A stretch of 64,000 nt of DNA from a bacterium 1xD8-48 (GCA_009917455.1 QZDS01000006.1:124001-188000), one strand, 5' to 3'. Shown: positions 55,916 through 64,000, numbered from the stretch's first letter. Program-made: numbers and translations. The notes: generated from the sequence alone by a model not told the origin.

Positions 55916-56773
55916 TTATGTCTGGCGTCTGCGATACTCCTGCGGGGACAGTTTATAATATTTCCTAAAGGAGGATGAAAAATATTCTACAGATGAAAAT
56001 CCGAGCTTTTCTGAAATGGAAGTGATGCTTTCCTGTGATGAGGAAAGAAGCTGGAGTGCAGCTGCCATTTTACTTTCACGTTTTTTCTGGCTGAAAGTTT
56101 TCCCGTAATGTTCCCTTAGGAAACGTTGGGTCTGACGTGGAGAAAGACCGATGCGGTTGGCAAGGCTTTCAAGCGAAAGTGTGGCATATTCGTAAATAAA
56201 GTATTGTTCTATAAGAAGAGAACGTCTTTCCGACAGAGTGGTTTGTGCGGATAGAGTGGGAAAATTGACGTTTTGTTTGTAATTGCGCAGAAGAGCGATA
56301 ATAAACTGGCATAATAAAGCTCTGACTTGATCGAGGTATCCCAATTCTTGAGCTGTTAATTCATGGAAAATTTGATTGAGTACAGGCAGTACGTTTTGAT
56401 TATCCTGTCCATACCAGAAAACCTGATTCAGAAAGAAATGTGCCAGAGGACTCTTTTTAGAATCCGGTATATTTTTCGTATCTAGAGACAGGTATATACA
56501 ATATTCGGTCAGGGGATCCTCTTTGTCAGGGGTCTGTGAATGTATGACATGTGGGCCGGTGACATAGAGAGTATTAGGCAAAACGGAATAAAACGAATTG
56601 TCAATAACGGCGCTCCCTTTGCCGGAAGAAATATAATGAATTTCATAATTCCCATGTCCGTGGCTGTGCTCCGGCATGCTTTCTTCTAAAATTCCGCGAC
56701 TGATGCTTTCAACCCGGAACAGTGCGTGATTAAAGCGAAAAGTTACCTCAATAGAAAAAGTTTCTACGCCCAT
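55916..56773 (-). CDS. AraC-family regulator with cupin sensor domain
   Basis: A 285-residue transcription factor. Residues 1-170 form a cupin-like ligand domain (EHSHGHGNYEIHYISSG) and residues 185-285 two helix-turn-helix motifs (LESLANRIGLSPRQTQRFLREH and SITSISEKLGFSSVEYFSSSFRKYY) typical of AraC. Start at ATG 56773 after GGAGAA. Transcribed with the glycosidase direction and divergent from a sugar-binding lipoprotein gene; it probably activates one or both in response to a sugar. Confidence 0.9.
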   Translation of the reverse strand: MGVETFSIEVTFRFNHALFRVESISRGILEESMPEHSHGHGNYEIHYISSGKGSAVIDNSFYSVLPNTLYVTGPHVIHSQTPDKEDPLTEYCIYLSLDTKNIPDSKKSPLAHFFLNQVFWYGQDNQNVLPVLNQIFHELTAQELGYLDQVRALLCQFIIALLRNYKQNVNFPTLSAQTTLSERRSLLIEQYFIYEYATLSLESLANRIGLSPRQTQRFLREHYGKTFSQKKRESKMAAALQLLSSSQESITSISEKLGFSSVEYFSSSFRKYYKLSPQEYRRRQT

Positions 56774-57024
56774 GTCATTTCTCCAATCTTCTGTTATTTT
56801 ATTCTGAGTTTAACAAAAAAGATGTCCATGGTCAATAACTATCATGTCGTAAAATTATAGAAAAAATATGACAGATTACCCCCCCCCCGAAATGTCGCAT
56901 TATTATCTAACATGAGAAAGGTGGATGAATATATACTGATTATACAAAATAAACAAAAAACAAGCGCTTGTTGATTGTTTGATGCACAAAATGGAGAGAT
57001 GAAAGGTAAGAAAGGGTGGCTGAG
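56774..57024. other. Divergent regulatory region with C10 tract
   Basis: Intergenic region between araC-type gene and lipoprotein gene. It carries a run of ten C at 56879-56888 and, at 56959-56972, the perfect palindrome AACAAGCGCTTGTT. Confidence 0.6.
56959..56972. promoter_or_regulatory. LacI/CcpA-type operator palindrome
   Basis: AACAAGCGCTTGTT is a perfect 14-bp palindrome centred on CG, as in operators of LacI-family regulators including the catabolite site (cre). It lies 53 bases before the lipoprotein start, placed for repression. Confidence 0.55.
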
Positions 57025-58056
57025 ATGAGAAAAAAAGCAGCGAGGAGTGCGGCGGTTGTTCTGGCAGCGGCAATGACGGTTGGCATATTAGCCGGATGTG
57101 GGAGCAAAGGACAAGGGAATGAAGAGACATCTAACCGTACAGAAGATGGAACCGGTTTTAAAGACTATTCGGAAGGGTTCCCAGAAGAAGTTACGATTCA
57201 GATTCCGGTATATGACAGGGCATATGAAGGTTGGGATCCTACGGATAATTCTTATACAAATTGGGTGCAGACAGAATTTGGTGATAAATACAACATCAAT
57301 GTAGAGTATGTGGCAATCGGACGTACGACGGAGGTGCAGGATTATATGCAAATGATCGCAGCGCAGACAGCGCCTGATATAATCATGAGCTATGACATGC
57401 CGCAGGCGGTTAATTACTATAATGAAGATGCAATGCAGCCACTTGATCTGGAGGAAATTGAGTATTATGCGCCTACTTATTATGCAAATATGAAGGATAC
57501 AGTAGCGCAATACGGTTCGTTGGATGGAGAGAATATGTTCTTCTTCGCAGAAAGGAATCCTGTTTATTATAGTGAAATCACACTGATCCGTCAGGACTGG
57601 CTGGATGAAGTGGGAATGGATATGCCAACAAATGAGGCAGAACTTGAAGAAGTAGGACGTGCATGGAAAGAAGCAGGCTTGGGTACACTGGGGAACTCTT
57701 TGATCACACAGAGTTTTACATATGAATATCCATATTTTGATGACAGTATTTCAGAGGAAGAATATGGAAAATATCTTGACCTGACAGTAGCTCCTCTTAC
57801 CTGGGAGCCATCCGAAAAATATTTGAAAAATCTGAACGAAGAATATAATGAAGGAATTGTAGATCAGGAATTTTATTTGAACGCGCAGGATACGGACTGG
57901 AAAGCAGATTTTGTATTCGGACGCTGCGGTACATATAAATTCCGAATCGGAAATACAACGGATGTATTTGATTCTCTTCTGGCGAACAATCCGGATGCTG
58001 AAGTTTCAACCCTAGATCCAGGAGCACTAAGTCCGGAACTTTTAGGTGCAAACTGA
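57025..58056 (+). CDS. Sugar ABC extracellular-binding lipoprotein, C-terminally truncated
   Basis: A 343-residue lipoprotein (signal peptide with lipobox ILAGC) of the large solute-binding type (LplA-like): TIQIPVYDRAYEGWDPTDN, AAQTAPDIIMSYDMPQA, and LIRQDWLDEVGMDMPTNEAEL. Members are usually over 500 residues, so about the last third is missing; the frame stops at LSPELLGAN and a terminator follows at once. No permease or ATPase genes follow. ATG 57025 is preferred over GTG 57016. It may be a deletion remnant. Confidence 0.78.
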   Translation: MRKKAARSAAVVLAAAMTVGILAGCGSKGQGNEETSNRTEDGTGFKDYSEGFPEEVTIQIPVYDRAYEGWDPTDNSYTNWVQTEFGDKYNINVEYVAIGRTTEVQDYMQMIAAQTAPDIIMSYDMPQAVNYYNEDAMQPLDLEEIEYYAPTYYANMKDTVAQYGSLDGENMFFFAERNPVYYSEITLIRQDWLDEVGMDMPTNEAELEEVGRAWKEAGLGTLGNSLITQSFTYEYPYFDDSISEEEYGKYLDLTVAPLTWEPSEKYLKNLNEEYNEGIVDQEFYLNAQDTDWKADFVFGRCGTYKFRIGNTTDVFDSLLANNPDAEVSTLDPGALSPELLGAN

Positions 58057-58058
58057 TG

Positions 58059-58095
58059 AACAAAGGGAGACTTCTTATGGGAGTCTTCTTTTGTT
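58059..58095 (+). terminator. Terminator after the lipoprotein gene
   Basis: AACAAAGGGAGACT pairs with AGTCTTCTTTTGTT over 14 pairs (two G-T) with a 9-nt loop, directly after the stop. Confidence 0.7.
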
Positions 58096-58134
58096 AATAT
58101 GAAAATAAGAAAATTAGCATAAAGGAGTGGCAGC

Positions 58135-59295
58135 ATGAAAGATTTTATTTATTCTTACCCAGCCAGGGTTTATTTTGGAGAAAAGGCGGCAGCAAAGGCA
58201 TTGCCTGTAGAGCTTCCCAAAGTTGGGAAAACGGTTATGCTTGCTTATGGCGGCGGTTCCGTAAAGAAAAGCGGCGTTTACGATGAGATATTTGGGTTAT
58301 TAGAAGAAGCAGGCAAGGAAGTGGTTGATTTTGCGGGTATTATGCCAAATCCAACTTATAAAAAAGTGCAGGAGGGCGCGGCTCTTGTCAGAGAAAAGGG
58401 CGTTGACTTCATTCTGGCTGTAGGCGGCGGTTCCGTGATTGACTGCTGTAAGATCATTGCAGCCCAGGCAGTAACAGAGCGGGATATCTGGGAGATGGAG
58501 TTTAAAGACCATGTGTACCCTTCTGAGTTTATACCCATGGGAGCGATTGTGACAGCATCGGGAACCGGTGCGGAGATGAACAACGGGGCAGTGATCACCA
58601 ATGAGGATACTATGGAAAAGGCAGGGGTGCTGGGGGCATATGCGGGCTTTGCGGTTCTAGATCCGGCTTATACCATGTCGCTTCCTGCAAAACAGGTTAT
58701 TTCAGGCGCTTTTGACACGCTGAGCCACAGTATGGAAACGTATCTTGGCTCTCCCCGAGACATTACCCTGTCCGATGAGATTGCAGAGGCGGTTATGCGT
58801 AATGTGATCCGTAATATCCGCATACTGCTTAAGGATATGAATAATCGGGAGGCAAGAAGCGAGCTGATGTGGGCATCGGCCATGGCGGAAAACGGGATTT
58901 TGAAGATTGGAAAAGTGACAGATTTTCAGGCACATCAGATTGAGCACCAGCTTGGGGCTTACACGGACTGCAACCACGGACAGGGGCTGGCTGTCATCCA
59001 CCCGGCGCTTTACCGTCATCTTTGTAAAGACGGTGCAAAGCAGTTTGCACGAATGGCCAGGAAGGTATGGGATATCCCGGCGGAAGGAAGGTCTGAAGAG
59101 GAGCTGGCTCTTGCAGGGGTAGAAGCGCTTGCAGATTTTGTCCGTGAGATTGGGATGCCTGCTACTTTTACGGAAATGGGTATTACGGATAAGAGTGTTC
59201 TTAAAAAGGTTGCCGACACCTGCAATCTGACAGCGGGATGCTGCAAAAAACTTTCCAGGGAAGAGAACCTTGAGATTTTAGAGGAATGCTGGTAG
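58135..59295 (+). CDS. Iron-containing alcohol dehydrogenase (butanol dehydrogenase type)
   Basis: A 386-residue NAD(P)H-dependent group III alcohol dehydrogenase. The nucleotide motif GGGSVIDCCK is near 98, GTGAEMNNGAVI near 143, and metal ligands are seen in FDTLSHSMETYL, AHQIEHQLGAYTDCNHGQGLAV (His residues). It resembles clostridial NADH/NADPH butanol dehydrogenases and YqhD, reducing aldehydes at the end of fermentation or in detoxification. GGAGTGGCAGC precedes the ATG. Single gene with its own upstream terminator. Confidence 0.9.
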   Translation: MKDFIYSYPARVYFGEKAAAKALPVELPKVGKTVMLAYGGGSVKKSGVYDEIFGLLEEAGKEVVDFAGIMPNPTYKKVQEGAALVREKGVDFILAVGGGSVIDCCKIIAAQAVTERDIWEMEFKDHVYPSEFIPMGAIVTASGTGAEMNNGAVITNEDTMEKAGVLGAYAGFAVLDPAYTMSLPAKQVISGAFDTLSHSMETYLGSPRDITLSDEIAEAVMRNVIRNIRILLKDMNNREARSELMWASAMAENGILKIGKVTDFQAHQIEHQLGAYTDCNHGQGLAVIHPALYRHLCKDGAKQFARMARKVWDIPAEGRSEEELALAGVEALADFVREIGMPATFTEMGITDKSVLKKVADTCNLTAGCCKKLSREENLEILEECW

Positions 59296-59403
59296 TTTAA
59301 CAGGAGGAAGAGAGGTGTTTCTATGACGTTATCCGCTTATGGGGCGTACCCTGCCAAAGAATACCGAAAAACGCTGTATTTTAGCGGAAATGCGCATCTG
59401 CCA

Positions 59404-59461
59404 GTCAGATACAAGTATCTGACTCCGGCGGCATTCGCCAAATTGACATACAAGTATGTCA
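59404..59461. repeat. Two tandem palindromes (REP-like element)
   Basis: GTCAGATACAAGTATCTGAC (59404-59423) and TGACATACAAGTATGTCA (59444-59461) are both perfect palindromes with the same ACAAGT centre, 20 bases apart. They lie in a 300-base gap (59296-59609) where the only frame encodes a repetitive peptide (RYKYLTP/TYKYVSL) that looks like a by-product. Sequences like this are, from memory, dispersed in Blautia-type genomes. Confidence 0.6.
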
Positions 59462-59609
59462 GCTTGGCTCATTGCTGGCAGAAAATACAACATATGCGGC
59501 TGGCTCATTTGTGGTGAATGAAACTTGCAGATGTTGTGGTAAAGGAAGAAGGTGATAATCCTTTTGTTCGTATCTGTAAACAGTTTAGCACAAAGAAAGG
59601 CGGTTGTAT

Positions 59610-59993
59610 ATGGAGATTACATATCATCGGGAAGTATGGACGGATGAGGAAGCGTTTTTTGAAGGAGAATCACGGGGCATTTACTCGTATATGAGCTTGT
59701 CGGAAACCTTATGGAAGCATCTTGCGGAGATGGATGAAGAATGTAATGAGATGATGGACAGGCTTGTGGGGCAGATGGCAAGGAAAGAGGGCGTGACGGA
59801 GCAGCTTAAATCCGATGACTGGCTCTGCTGGTTTCAGAAGATGAACAGCATCAGGAGCAGGGCAGAGGAAGTAGTGCTGCACGATCTGGTATATTCCCTT
59901 ATCTGTTTTGTGCTTTTCTTTCCTGTTTGCCCTGTAAGGAGCACCACTTCCTATGCCTTACCTGACTGTTACTTTGTGTTGGATTTAATATAG
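59610..59993 (+). pseudogene. TnpV transposon protein remnant
   Basis: The first residues MEITYHRE and the later block HLAEMDEECNEMMDRLVGQMARKEGVTEQL, MNSIRSRAEEVVL match TnpV, a small protein of clostridial transposons. Between them the DNA encodes GKYGRMRKRFLKENH, the expected next part, but in another frame, so there are an internal deletion and a frameshift. The C-terminal residues run into unrelated sequence. Non-functional. Confidence 0.7.
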
Positions 59994-61294
59994 TGTGTAT
60001 TTACCATGCATATCACGTAAAAATAGCACAAGTATAAGGCAAAAAAGCAGATTATAAAACTACTAATAGCTTTAATCGTTAGATTGCACATGGACGTGGG
60101 GAGTATTAAATTCAGTTTATAGTTGATAAATGGTGCTGCTGTCAAAAGCGCAACAAAAGACATTAGTGTTGGCAGGAATAGCCGGACAAGTGTCTGAGTG
60201 TAAAGTAATTTTTTTAGCTCAGACCGATTTTTGCCCATATGGTACAATAGCCTGATATTCCTTATTTCTCTTTTCAGATCAACAATCTGCAACAATGTAA
60301 TAACAGAAAAATAGATAATCATAAAAATGATGCAAATACTAATTTGTAAAAATCCCATCCATTGCTGTTTGGCTCGTTCAAAAATGTGAATACCTGAGTT
60401 AAATAACAATGTTCCAAATGCGAAGGAACCTGCGGAAAAAAAGATACAGACACAAAAAATTGTATTCATATTTGCACTTGTTTTTGAACCTGTTGTCATT
60501 TGAGCAATTCGGTATAAGCGATTGCCCTGATACAAAGCATCTGCCTGTGACAGACGCAAAAAGGAGATAAAAGCATATAGCCATTTATAAAATGAAAAAA
60601 CACATAGCAACATCGGTAACGAAATGAATGAAACAGAGATAGCCATTAACTCGTCAGACATAAAGGAAATACCAAATAGCAATGCTGTATAGCAAGAGAA
60701 ACTAATAACAAATGTCCTGCCCCAAAAGAGCTTTTTATCTGATCTGAGCGGTTGATTGCGCTGCTTTTCACTCATAAGTTGCACAATCTGTAATTTATAT
60801 ATTTTTCGTTTCATAAAAAGTATCGACAAAACTTCTGCACCACTAAAATAAACAAGTGTCTGTAAGATGCTTTTCAGGAAAATTTGGATTATGGATTGTT
60901 CTTTAGCTCCGTGCAGTATCGTACAGCAGCAAACAGAAAATATTCCAGCCCCTAAAGCGACGCCCGAGAGAAAACATATTAGCCCTGTTACGAGCAATTC
61001 ACACAGAAAAACGAAGGATAGCTTATCCTTTTCCATTCCCAGCAGCATATAAGTAGCAAACTCTTTTGCCCTTTGCTTAACGATAAAAATATTGATATAG
61101 TTTACTAATACCACCATAATTACTACAATTAGTAGTGGTAACGCTATTGTCTGAAAGCCCGCTTGCATCTCTCCCCAATTTGCAATACAGTTTGAAAGGC
61201 AGATAATAGATGTAAGTGTAATCATTGAGACAATATATAGAATATAATTAAGCATGGATCGTTTTGCGTTGCGAAGAGCCAATTTAAGATACAT
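59969..61294 (-). CDS. FtsX-type ABC transporter permease
   Basis: A 441-residue membrane protein with about eight hydrophobic helices. The start MYLKLALRNAKRSMLNYILY is typical of BceB/FtsX-type permeases, followed by LLVVVIMVVLVNYINIFIVKQRAKEFATYMLLGMEKDKL. It is shorter than BceB proteins (about 650) because it lacks the large external domain. ATG 61294 overlaps the ATPase gene end by 11 bases; in-frame sequence upstream of that belongs to the ATPase gene. Forms a transporter with the upstream XRE-ABC protein. Confidence 0.82.
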   Translation of the reverse strand: MYLKLALRNAKRSMLNYILYIVSMITLTSIICLSNCIANWGEMQAGFQTIALPLLIVVIMVVLVNYINIFIVKQRAKEFATYMLLGMEKDKLSFVFLCELLVTGLICFLSGVALGAGIFSVCCCTILHGAKEQSIIQIFLKSILQTLVYFSGAEVLSILFMKRKIYKLQIVQLMSEKQRNQPLRSDKKLFWGRTFVISFSCYTALLFGISFMSDELMAISVSFISLPMLLCVFSFYKWLYAFISFLRLSQADALYQGNRLYRIAQMTTGSKTSANMNTIFCVCIFFSAGSFAFGTLLFNSGIHIFERAKQQWMGFLQISICIIFMIIYFSVITLLQIVDLKREIRNIRLLYHMGKNRSELKKLLYTQTLVRLFLPTLMSFVALLTAAPFINYKLNLILPTSMCNLTIKAISSFIICFFALYLCYFYVICMVNTHYIKSNTK

Positions 61295-62360
61295 AATGAA
61301 CGCCTCCTGTAATTTTGGCCACAGCGTCCAAAATTCTGGTAAAGAACTCTTGTTTTCCCTCCGGGCCACGCTCCAGTGTAGCCTTAAATTCACCATCCTG
61401 CATAAACAGAATTTTATCGCAATAGCTGGCAGACAAGGCGTCATGCGTAACCATTAAAATAGTAGCGGCATACTTTTGCGAGAGCATAACAAAGTTTTCT
61501 AATAGCTGTTTTGCGGAGTAACTGTCTAAAGCGCCTGTTGGCTCATCCGCAAGGATAAGGCTGGGATGTGTAATGATTGCTCTTACACAGGCGCATCTTT
61601 GTCGTTGACCGCCTGAAATTTCATAGGGGAACTTGTCCAGGATTTCAGATATATCCAATTTTCTGGCCCAATCAATAATTGTCTGCCTTACATTCTCTTT
61701 TGCAATCTGCTTAATTGTCAATGCCAACGCTATGTTTTCATAAACAGTGAGAGTATCTAATAAATTGTACTCCTGAAAAACAAAACCTAAATGCTCCCGG
61801 CGAAAAGATGCTAAATCATTTTCAGATAGCCCGGAGATACTTTGCCCGTCAATTTCTATCTGGCCACTGGTGGCTTTGTCGATGGTTGCAATCATATTGA
61901 GCAAAGTGGTTTTTCCTGATCCGGATGCGCCCATGATGCCAACAAAACTTCCTTTGGTAATTTCAAAGCTGACATCTTTAACTGCTACGGTTGTAGTGCT
62001 TTCGGTTTCGTATATCTTTCTGACCTTTTGTAACTTTAGAACAGTTGGAACCTGGGCGTCTGTTTTGCTTTCCCATTGATCCCTGCCCAGCCAGCTCGTC
62101 ACTACTTCAAACAACACCTGATTGGATTTTTCTTTCAGGTTTTCATCCGATATAAATTCGCCTAAAAGTAATTCATTCAAAGTAATTTGAAGTAAATCAC
62201 ATAGAGGATTGAATAGAGATAGGTCGGGCATAGATTTACCTGTTTCCCATTTTGAAACTGCTTTGTCTGTAATCCCTAATTTTTCGGCCAGTTGACTTTG
62301 CGTCAGGCCATTATCTTTTCTTCGGGCTGCAATAAAGCTGCCGATTTTCTTCTGATCCAT
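61284..62360 (-). CDS. ABC ATPase with N-terminal XRE DNA-binding domain
   Basis: A 358-residue fusion. Residues 1-65 are a Cro/C1-type helix-turn-helix (IAARRKDNGLTQSQLAEKLG, ITDKAVSKWETGKSMPDLSL). After a linker, residues about 105-340 are a complete ABC ATPase: Walker A GASGSGKTT, Q-loop FVFQEYNLL, signature ISGGQRQRCACV, and [12 protein letters not shown]. The N-terminal domain suggests that this ATPase can bind DNA and control its own operon. AAGGAGG before ATG 62360 makes the fused start clear. A CTACC-3-GGTAG inverted repeat lies upstream. Confidence 0.9.
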   Translation of the reverse strand: MDQKKIGSFIAARRKDNGLTQSQLAEKLGITDKAVSKWETGKSMPDLSLFNPLCDLLQITLNELLLGEFISDENLKEKSNQVLFEVVTSWLGRDQWESKTDAQVPTVLKLQKVRKIYETESTTTVAVKDVSFEITKGSFVGIMGASGSGKTTLLNMIATIDKATSGQIEIDGQSISGLSENDLASFRREHLGFVFQEYNLLDTLTVYENIALALTIKQIAKENVRQTIIDWARKLDISEILDKFPYEISGGQRQRCACVRAIITHPSLILADEPTGALDSYSAKQLLENFVMLSQKYAATILMVTHDALSASYCDKILFMQDGEFKATLERGPEGKQEFFTRILDAVAKITGGVHYVS

Positions 62361-62415
62361 ATGTCAAAAAACCTCCTTCGCGTTTTATTATACTGAGGCC
62401 AGGGAAAATGAACAC

Positions 62416-62428
62416 CTACCAGCGGTAG
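62416..62428. promoter_or_regulatory. Candidate XRE operator
   Basis: CTACC-AGC-GGTAG inverted repeat 56-68 bases upstream of the XRE-ABC start, just upstream of the -10 box. Placement fits autoregulation by the fused XRE domain; weak evidence because it is short. Confidence 0.35.
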
Positions 62429-62659
62429 AGTTGCCCAAAATCCACCTGTTTTTAGCTTTACCACGGTGTTATTATAGCTCTGCTTCGCCCAAACAACAAG
62501 GCCGGCGCCACTTTGGGACATTTTGTCTCAAAGCTGATCAACAATAGGGGAGCGCACAAACGGCCGGTTTTTTGGCAGATAAAAATCATTTTCCGGGAAT
62601 TGGCATAGTGAAATTTGGTGAAAATATCAGTGGGATGTGGAATCGTAAATTCGAGTTCT

Positions 62660-62755
62660 GATGTTTGATGATAGAATAGAAATTATTTCTCCCGGAGGTT
62701 TGCCATCCGGAATAGCTGAAGAAGAATATTTATCCGGTAAAATTTCATGAGGAAA
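62660..62755 (+). pseudogene. Fragment of AlbA_2/ATP-binding regulator gene
   Basis: The frame encodes FDDRIEIISPGGLPSGIAEE, then EYLSGKIS and a stop. This is the block RIEI.SPGGLP.GI..EE typical of AlbA_2 (Schlafen-like) putative regulators. Both ends are lost, so it is a relic of a gene of about 450-500 codons. Confidence 0.6.
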
Positions 62756-62930
62756 AGAAGCACAAAATATGATTGACTCTGAAGGTGCAGAATAGTATTT
62801 TAAAAACATAAGACATCAGGTCTGCAAGACTATAAGAATGGCCGGTTTTTGAGCCTTTGCGCGGGTAAAAAGGCTGACAGAAAAACAGTGAAAGCCGTCT
62901 GATGCCCCGTCTATCTGCCGGGGCTGAATG

Positions 62931-62984
62931 TTCACACCAACTTCACATCAGCCACACACAGACTTCACCTCATTTTCCTATATT
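62931..62984 (+). promoter_or_regulatory. 11-bp-periodic direct-repeat promoter
   Basis: TTCACA (62931), TTCACA (62942), CACACA (62953) and TTCACC (62964) fall exactly 11 bases apart; nine bases later is TATATT (62979-62984) as -10. This is the layout of OmpR/PhoB-type activator sites, for a regulator other than the one at 8931. It lies 51 bases before the small membrane protein gene. Confidence 0.6.
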
Positions 62985-63034
62985 GATATCGTAAAAGAAA
63001 CGAAACATGGTTTCGGGGAAAAGGAGGAATATTT

Positions 63035-63190
63035 ATGACATTTTTAAGCATGGAGTGGTATTGGTGGCTGCTGATTGCGGCGGTTCTGGTAATCTCTGTC
63101 CCTCTTAAAATCAGATTTATGAAATGGTGGAGCAGGCGGCAGCAGGAAAAGAAGGACAGCGAATGCGGGAAGTGGGGTGAGGAGGAATGA
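63035..63190 (+). CDS. Small membrane protein (51 residues)
   Basis: Encodes one transmembrane segment (SMEWYWWLLIAAVLVISVPL) followed by a strongly charged tail (MKWWSRRQQEKKDSE). AAGGAGGAATATTT lies directly before ATG 63035. Its stop overlaps the next ABC ATPase start by four bases (ATGA), so it is coupled to it and may be a transporter helper subunit. No family recognised. Confidence 0.72.
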   Translation: MTFLSMEWYWWLLIAAVLVISVPLKIRFMKWWSRRQQEKKDSECGKWGEEE

Positions 63191-64000
63191 TTGAAGTCAG
63201 GAACCTGACATTTTCCTACGGAAAGGATAAGCAGGCTTTACGAGGCATAAATTTTACGGTGGGAGACGGGGAAATATTCGGATTTCTGGGGCCGAACGGT
63301 TCGGGAAAATCAACGACGCAGAAAATCCTCACCGGGATATTGAAGGGATATGGCGGCGGCGTGTCCCTGTTTGGACAGAGTATTTCCACAGTGAATACGC
63401 GGGAATTTTATCAAAAGATAGGAGTTTTGTTTGAATTTCCCTATCTGTATGCCAACTTAAGCGCCGTTGACAACCTGAAATATTTTGCCTCCTTTTATCC
63501 TGAGGGGCAGCGCAGGGATATCAGGGAGGTTCTGGAAAAGCTGGAGTTTAAGAAGGATTTCCTGAAGAAGCCGGTTTCTTCCTATTCAAAGGGGATGCGG
63601 CAACGGGTGAGTATGGCAAGGGCGCTTATCAGTAATCCCCGGCTGCTGTTTCTGGACGAGCCCACCAGCGGGCTTGACCCTTCCGGCGCCGTTTTATTCC
63701 GCAGGATTATAGAGGAAGAACGGGAAAAGGGTACAACCGTGTTTTTAACCACACATAATATGCTGGACGCCGATTTGCTTTGCGACAGGGTGGCCTTTAT
63801 TACCAATGGAGAGATTACTGCGCTGGATACGCCGAAAAGCTTAAAAGAGCAGAACAGCCGCCGCCGCGTTAAAATTGATTACCTGTATCGGGGCAGGCGC
63901 GAAGAAGGTGTAACAGAGATTGCGGAATTAGAGAAGGGCATTTCTTTTCCATATGACGAAATTCTCAGTATTCATTCAGAAGAGCCGACCCTGGAGGATA
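63187..64000 (+). CDS. ABC transporter ATPase, 3' end outside window
   Basis: Visible part is 271 residues. Walker A GPNGSGKST (about 36-44), signature SYSKGMRQRVSMA and LLFLDEPTSGLDPSG identify a DRA/CcmA-type exporter ATPase, of the sort that works with separate ABC-2 permeases for drugs, lipids or bacteriocins. It is coupled to the 51-residue membrane protein and driven by the direct-repeat promoter, so the regulator is probably a nearby two-component system outside the window. Confidence 0.88.
   Translation, partial: MIEVRNLTFSYGKDKQALRGINFTVGDGEIFGFLGPNGSGKSTTQKILTGILKGYGGGVSLFGQSISTVNTREFYQKIGVLFEFPYLYANLSAVDNLKYFASFYPEGQRRDIREVLEKLEFKKDFLKKPVSSYSKGMRQRVSMARALISNPRLLFLDEPTSGLDPSGAVLFRRIIEEEREKGTTVFLTTHNMLDADLLCDRVAFITNGEITALDTPKSLKEQNSRRRVKIDYLYRGRREEGVTEIAELEKGISFPYDEILSIHSEEPTLED

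Larger units (their letters stand above)
62361..63034. other. Intergenic region with remnant and operators
   Basis: No complete gene seen. It holds a TATAAT box for the leftward XRE-ABC gene (near 62390), the CTACC-3-GGTAG palindrome, a degraded AlbA_2-type fragment and a direct-repeat promoter for the rightward ABC operon, described separately. Confidence 0.55.

Noticed and set aside
59323..59517. A 64-codon frame over the twin palindromes
   Set aside because: The repetitive peptide follows directly from the palindromic DNA; treated as a repeat element, not a gene.
62627..62809. Minus-strand frame of 60 codons
   Set aside because: It is the complement of the AlbA_2-type relic, whose plus-strand translation matches a known motif.
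1..64000. tRNA genes as attachment sites
   Set aside because: No tRNA-like T-loop/acceptor pattern was recognised anywhere; the island edge is in a sugar isomerase gene instead.

Overview
This window looks like a large composite genomic island in a gut Clostridia genome, most likely Lachnospiraceae. The evidence is strong AGGAGG-type ribosome sites, tightly overlapping operons, clostridial conjugative-element gene families and flanking anaerobe sugar genes; the exact genus is my inference. No tRNA, rRNA or CRISPR array was recognised.

Layout. (1) 1-1.4 kb: the 3' part of a large serine recombinase whose element end lies inside a helicase gene. (2) 1.4-5.3 kb: the helicase remnant, MobC, a DUF3991/TOPRIM protein and a MOB relaxase, followed by a cluster of five hairpins that is a candidate oriT. 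(3) 5.9-22.3 kb: a cargo block built around an OmpR-type two-component system. A leftward operon holds DegV, the response regulator, the histidine kinase, a DUF1624 membrane protein, a nitroreductase and a flavodoxin. Rightward come a membrane metallophosphoesterase; an operon of anchored flavodoxin, DUF4405, TauE/SafE and SDR; and an operon of MacB-like ABC, lipoprotein, heterodimeric ABC exporter and a non-canonical sirtuin. All four promoters carry the same GTTGAG-N5-GTTGAG direct repeat exactly 10 nt upstream of a -10 box, so the block reads as one self-contained regulon. (4) 22.3-32.4 kb: mobile-element maintenance and integration genes, namely an atypical response regulator, a sigma-like factor, two ParB-domain proteins, three tandem large serine recombinases and a fourth resolvase-like protein without the catalytic serine.

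(5) 32.4-50.7 kb: a defence array. Four direct copies of a ~250-bp repeat (32432, 38064, 47466, 49160) separate an Rpn-type nuclease plus Gabija (gajAB), a second near-identical Rpn plus type II Wadjet (jetABCD), a 5'-truncated ApeA/HEPN-like gene, and a 5'-truncated N6 adenine methyltransferase. (6) 51.0-52.4 kb: an element ParB gene, frameshifted, that runs in frame into the 3' part of a chromosomal sugar isomerase/epimerase gene; this junction marks the right edge of the island.

(7) 52.4-64 kb: chromosome-like content. It includes L-rhamnose mutarotase, a GH95-like glycosidase, an AraC regulator, a truncated sugar-binding lipoprotein, an iron alcohol dehydrogenase, a TnpV remnant, an ABC pair whose ATPase carries an N-terminal XRE repressor-type domain, an AlbA_2-type remnant, and the start of another ABC operon with its own 11-bp-periodic operator.

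All family assignments come from reading motifs in the translated sequence; no database search was run.
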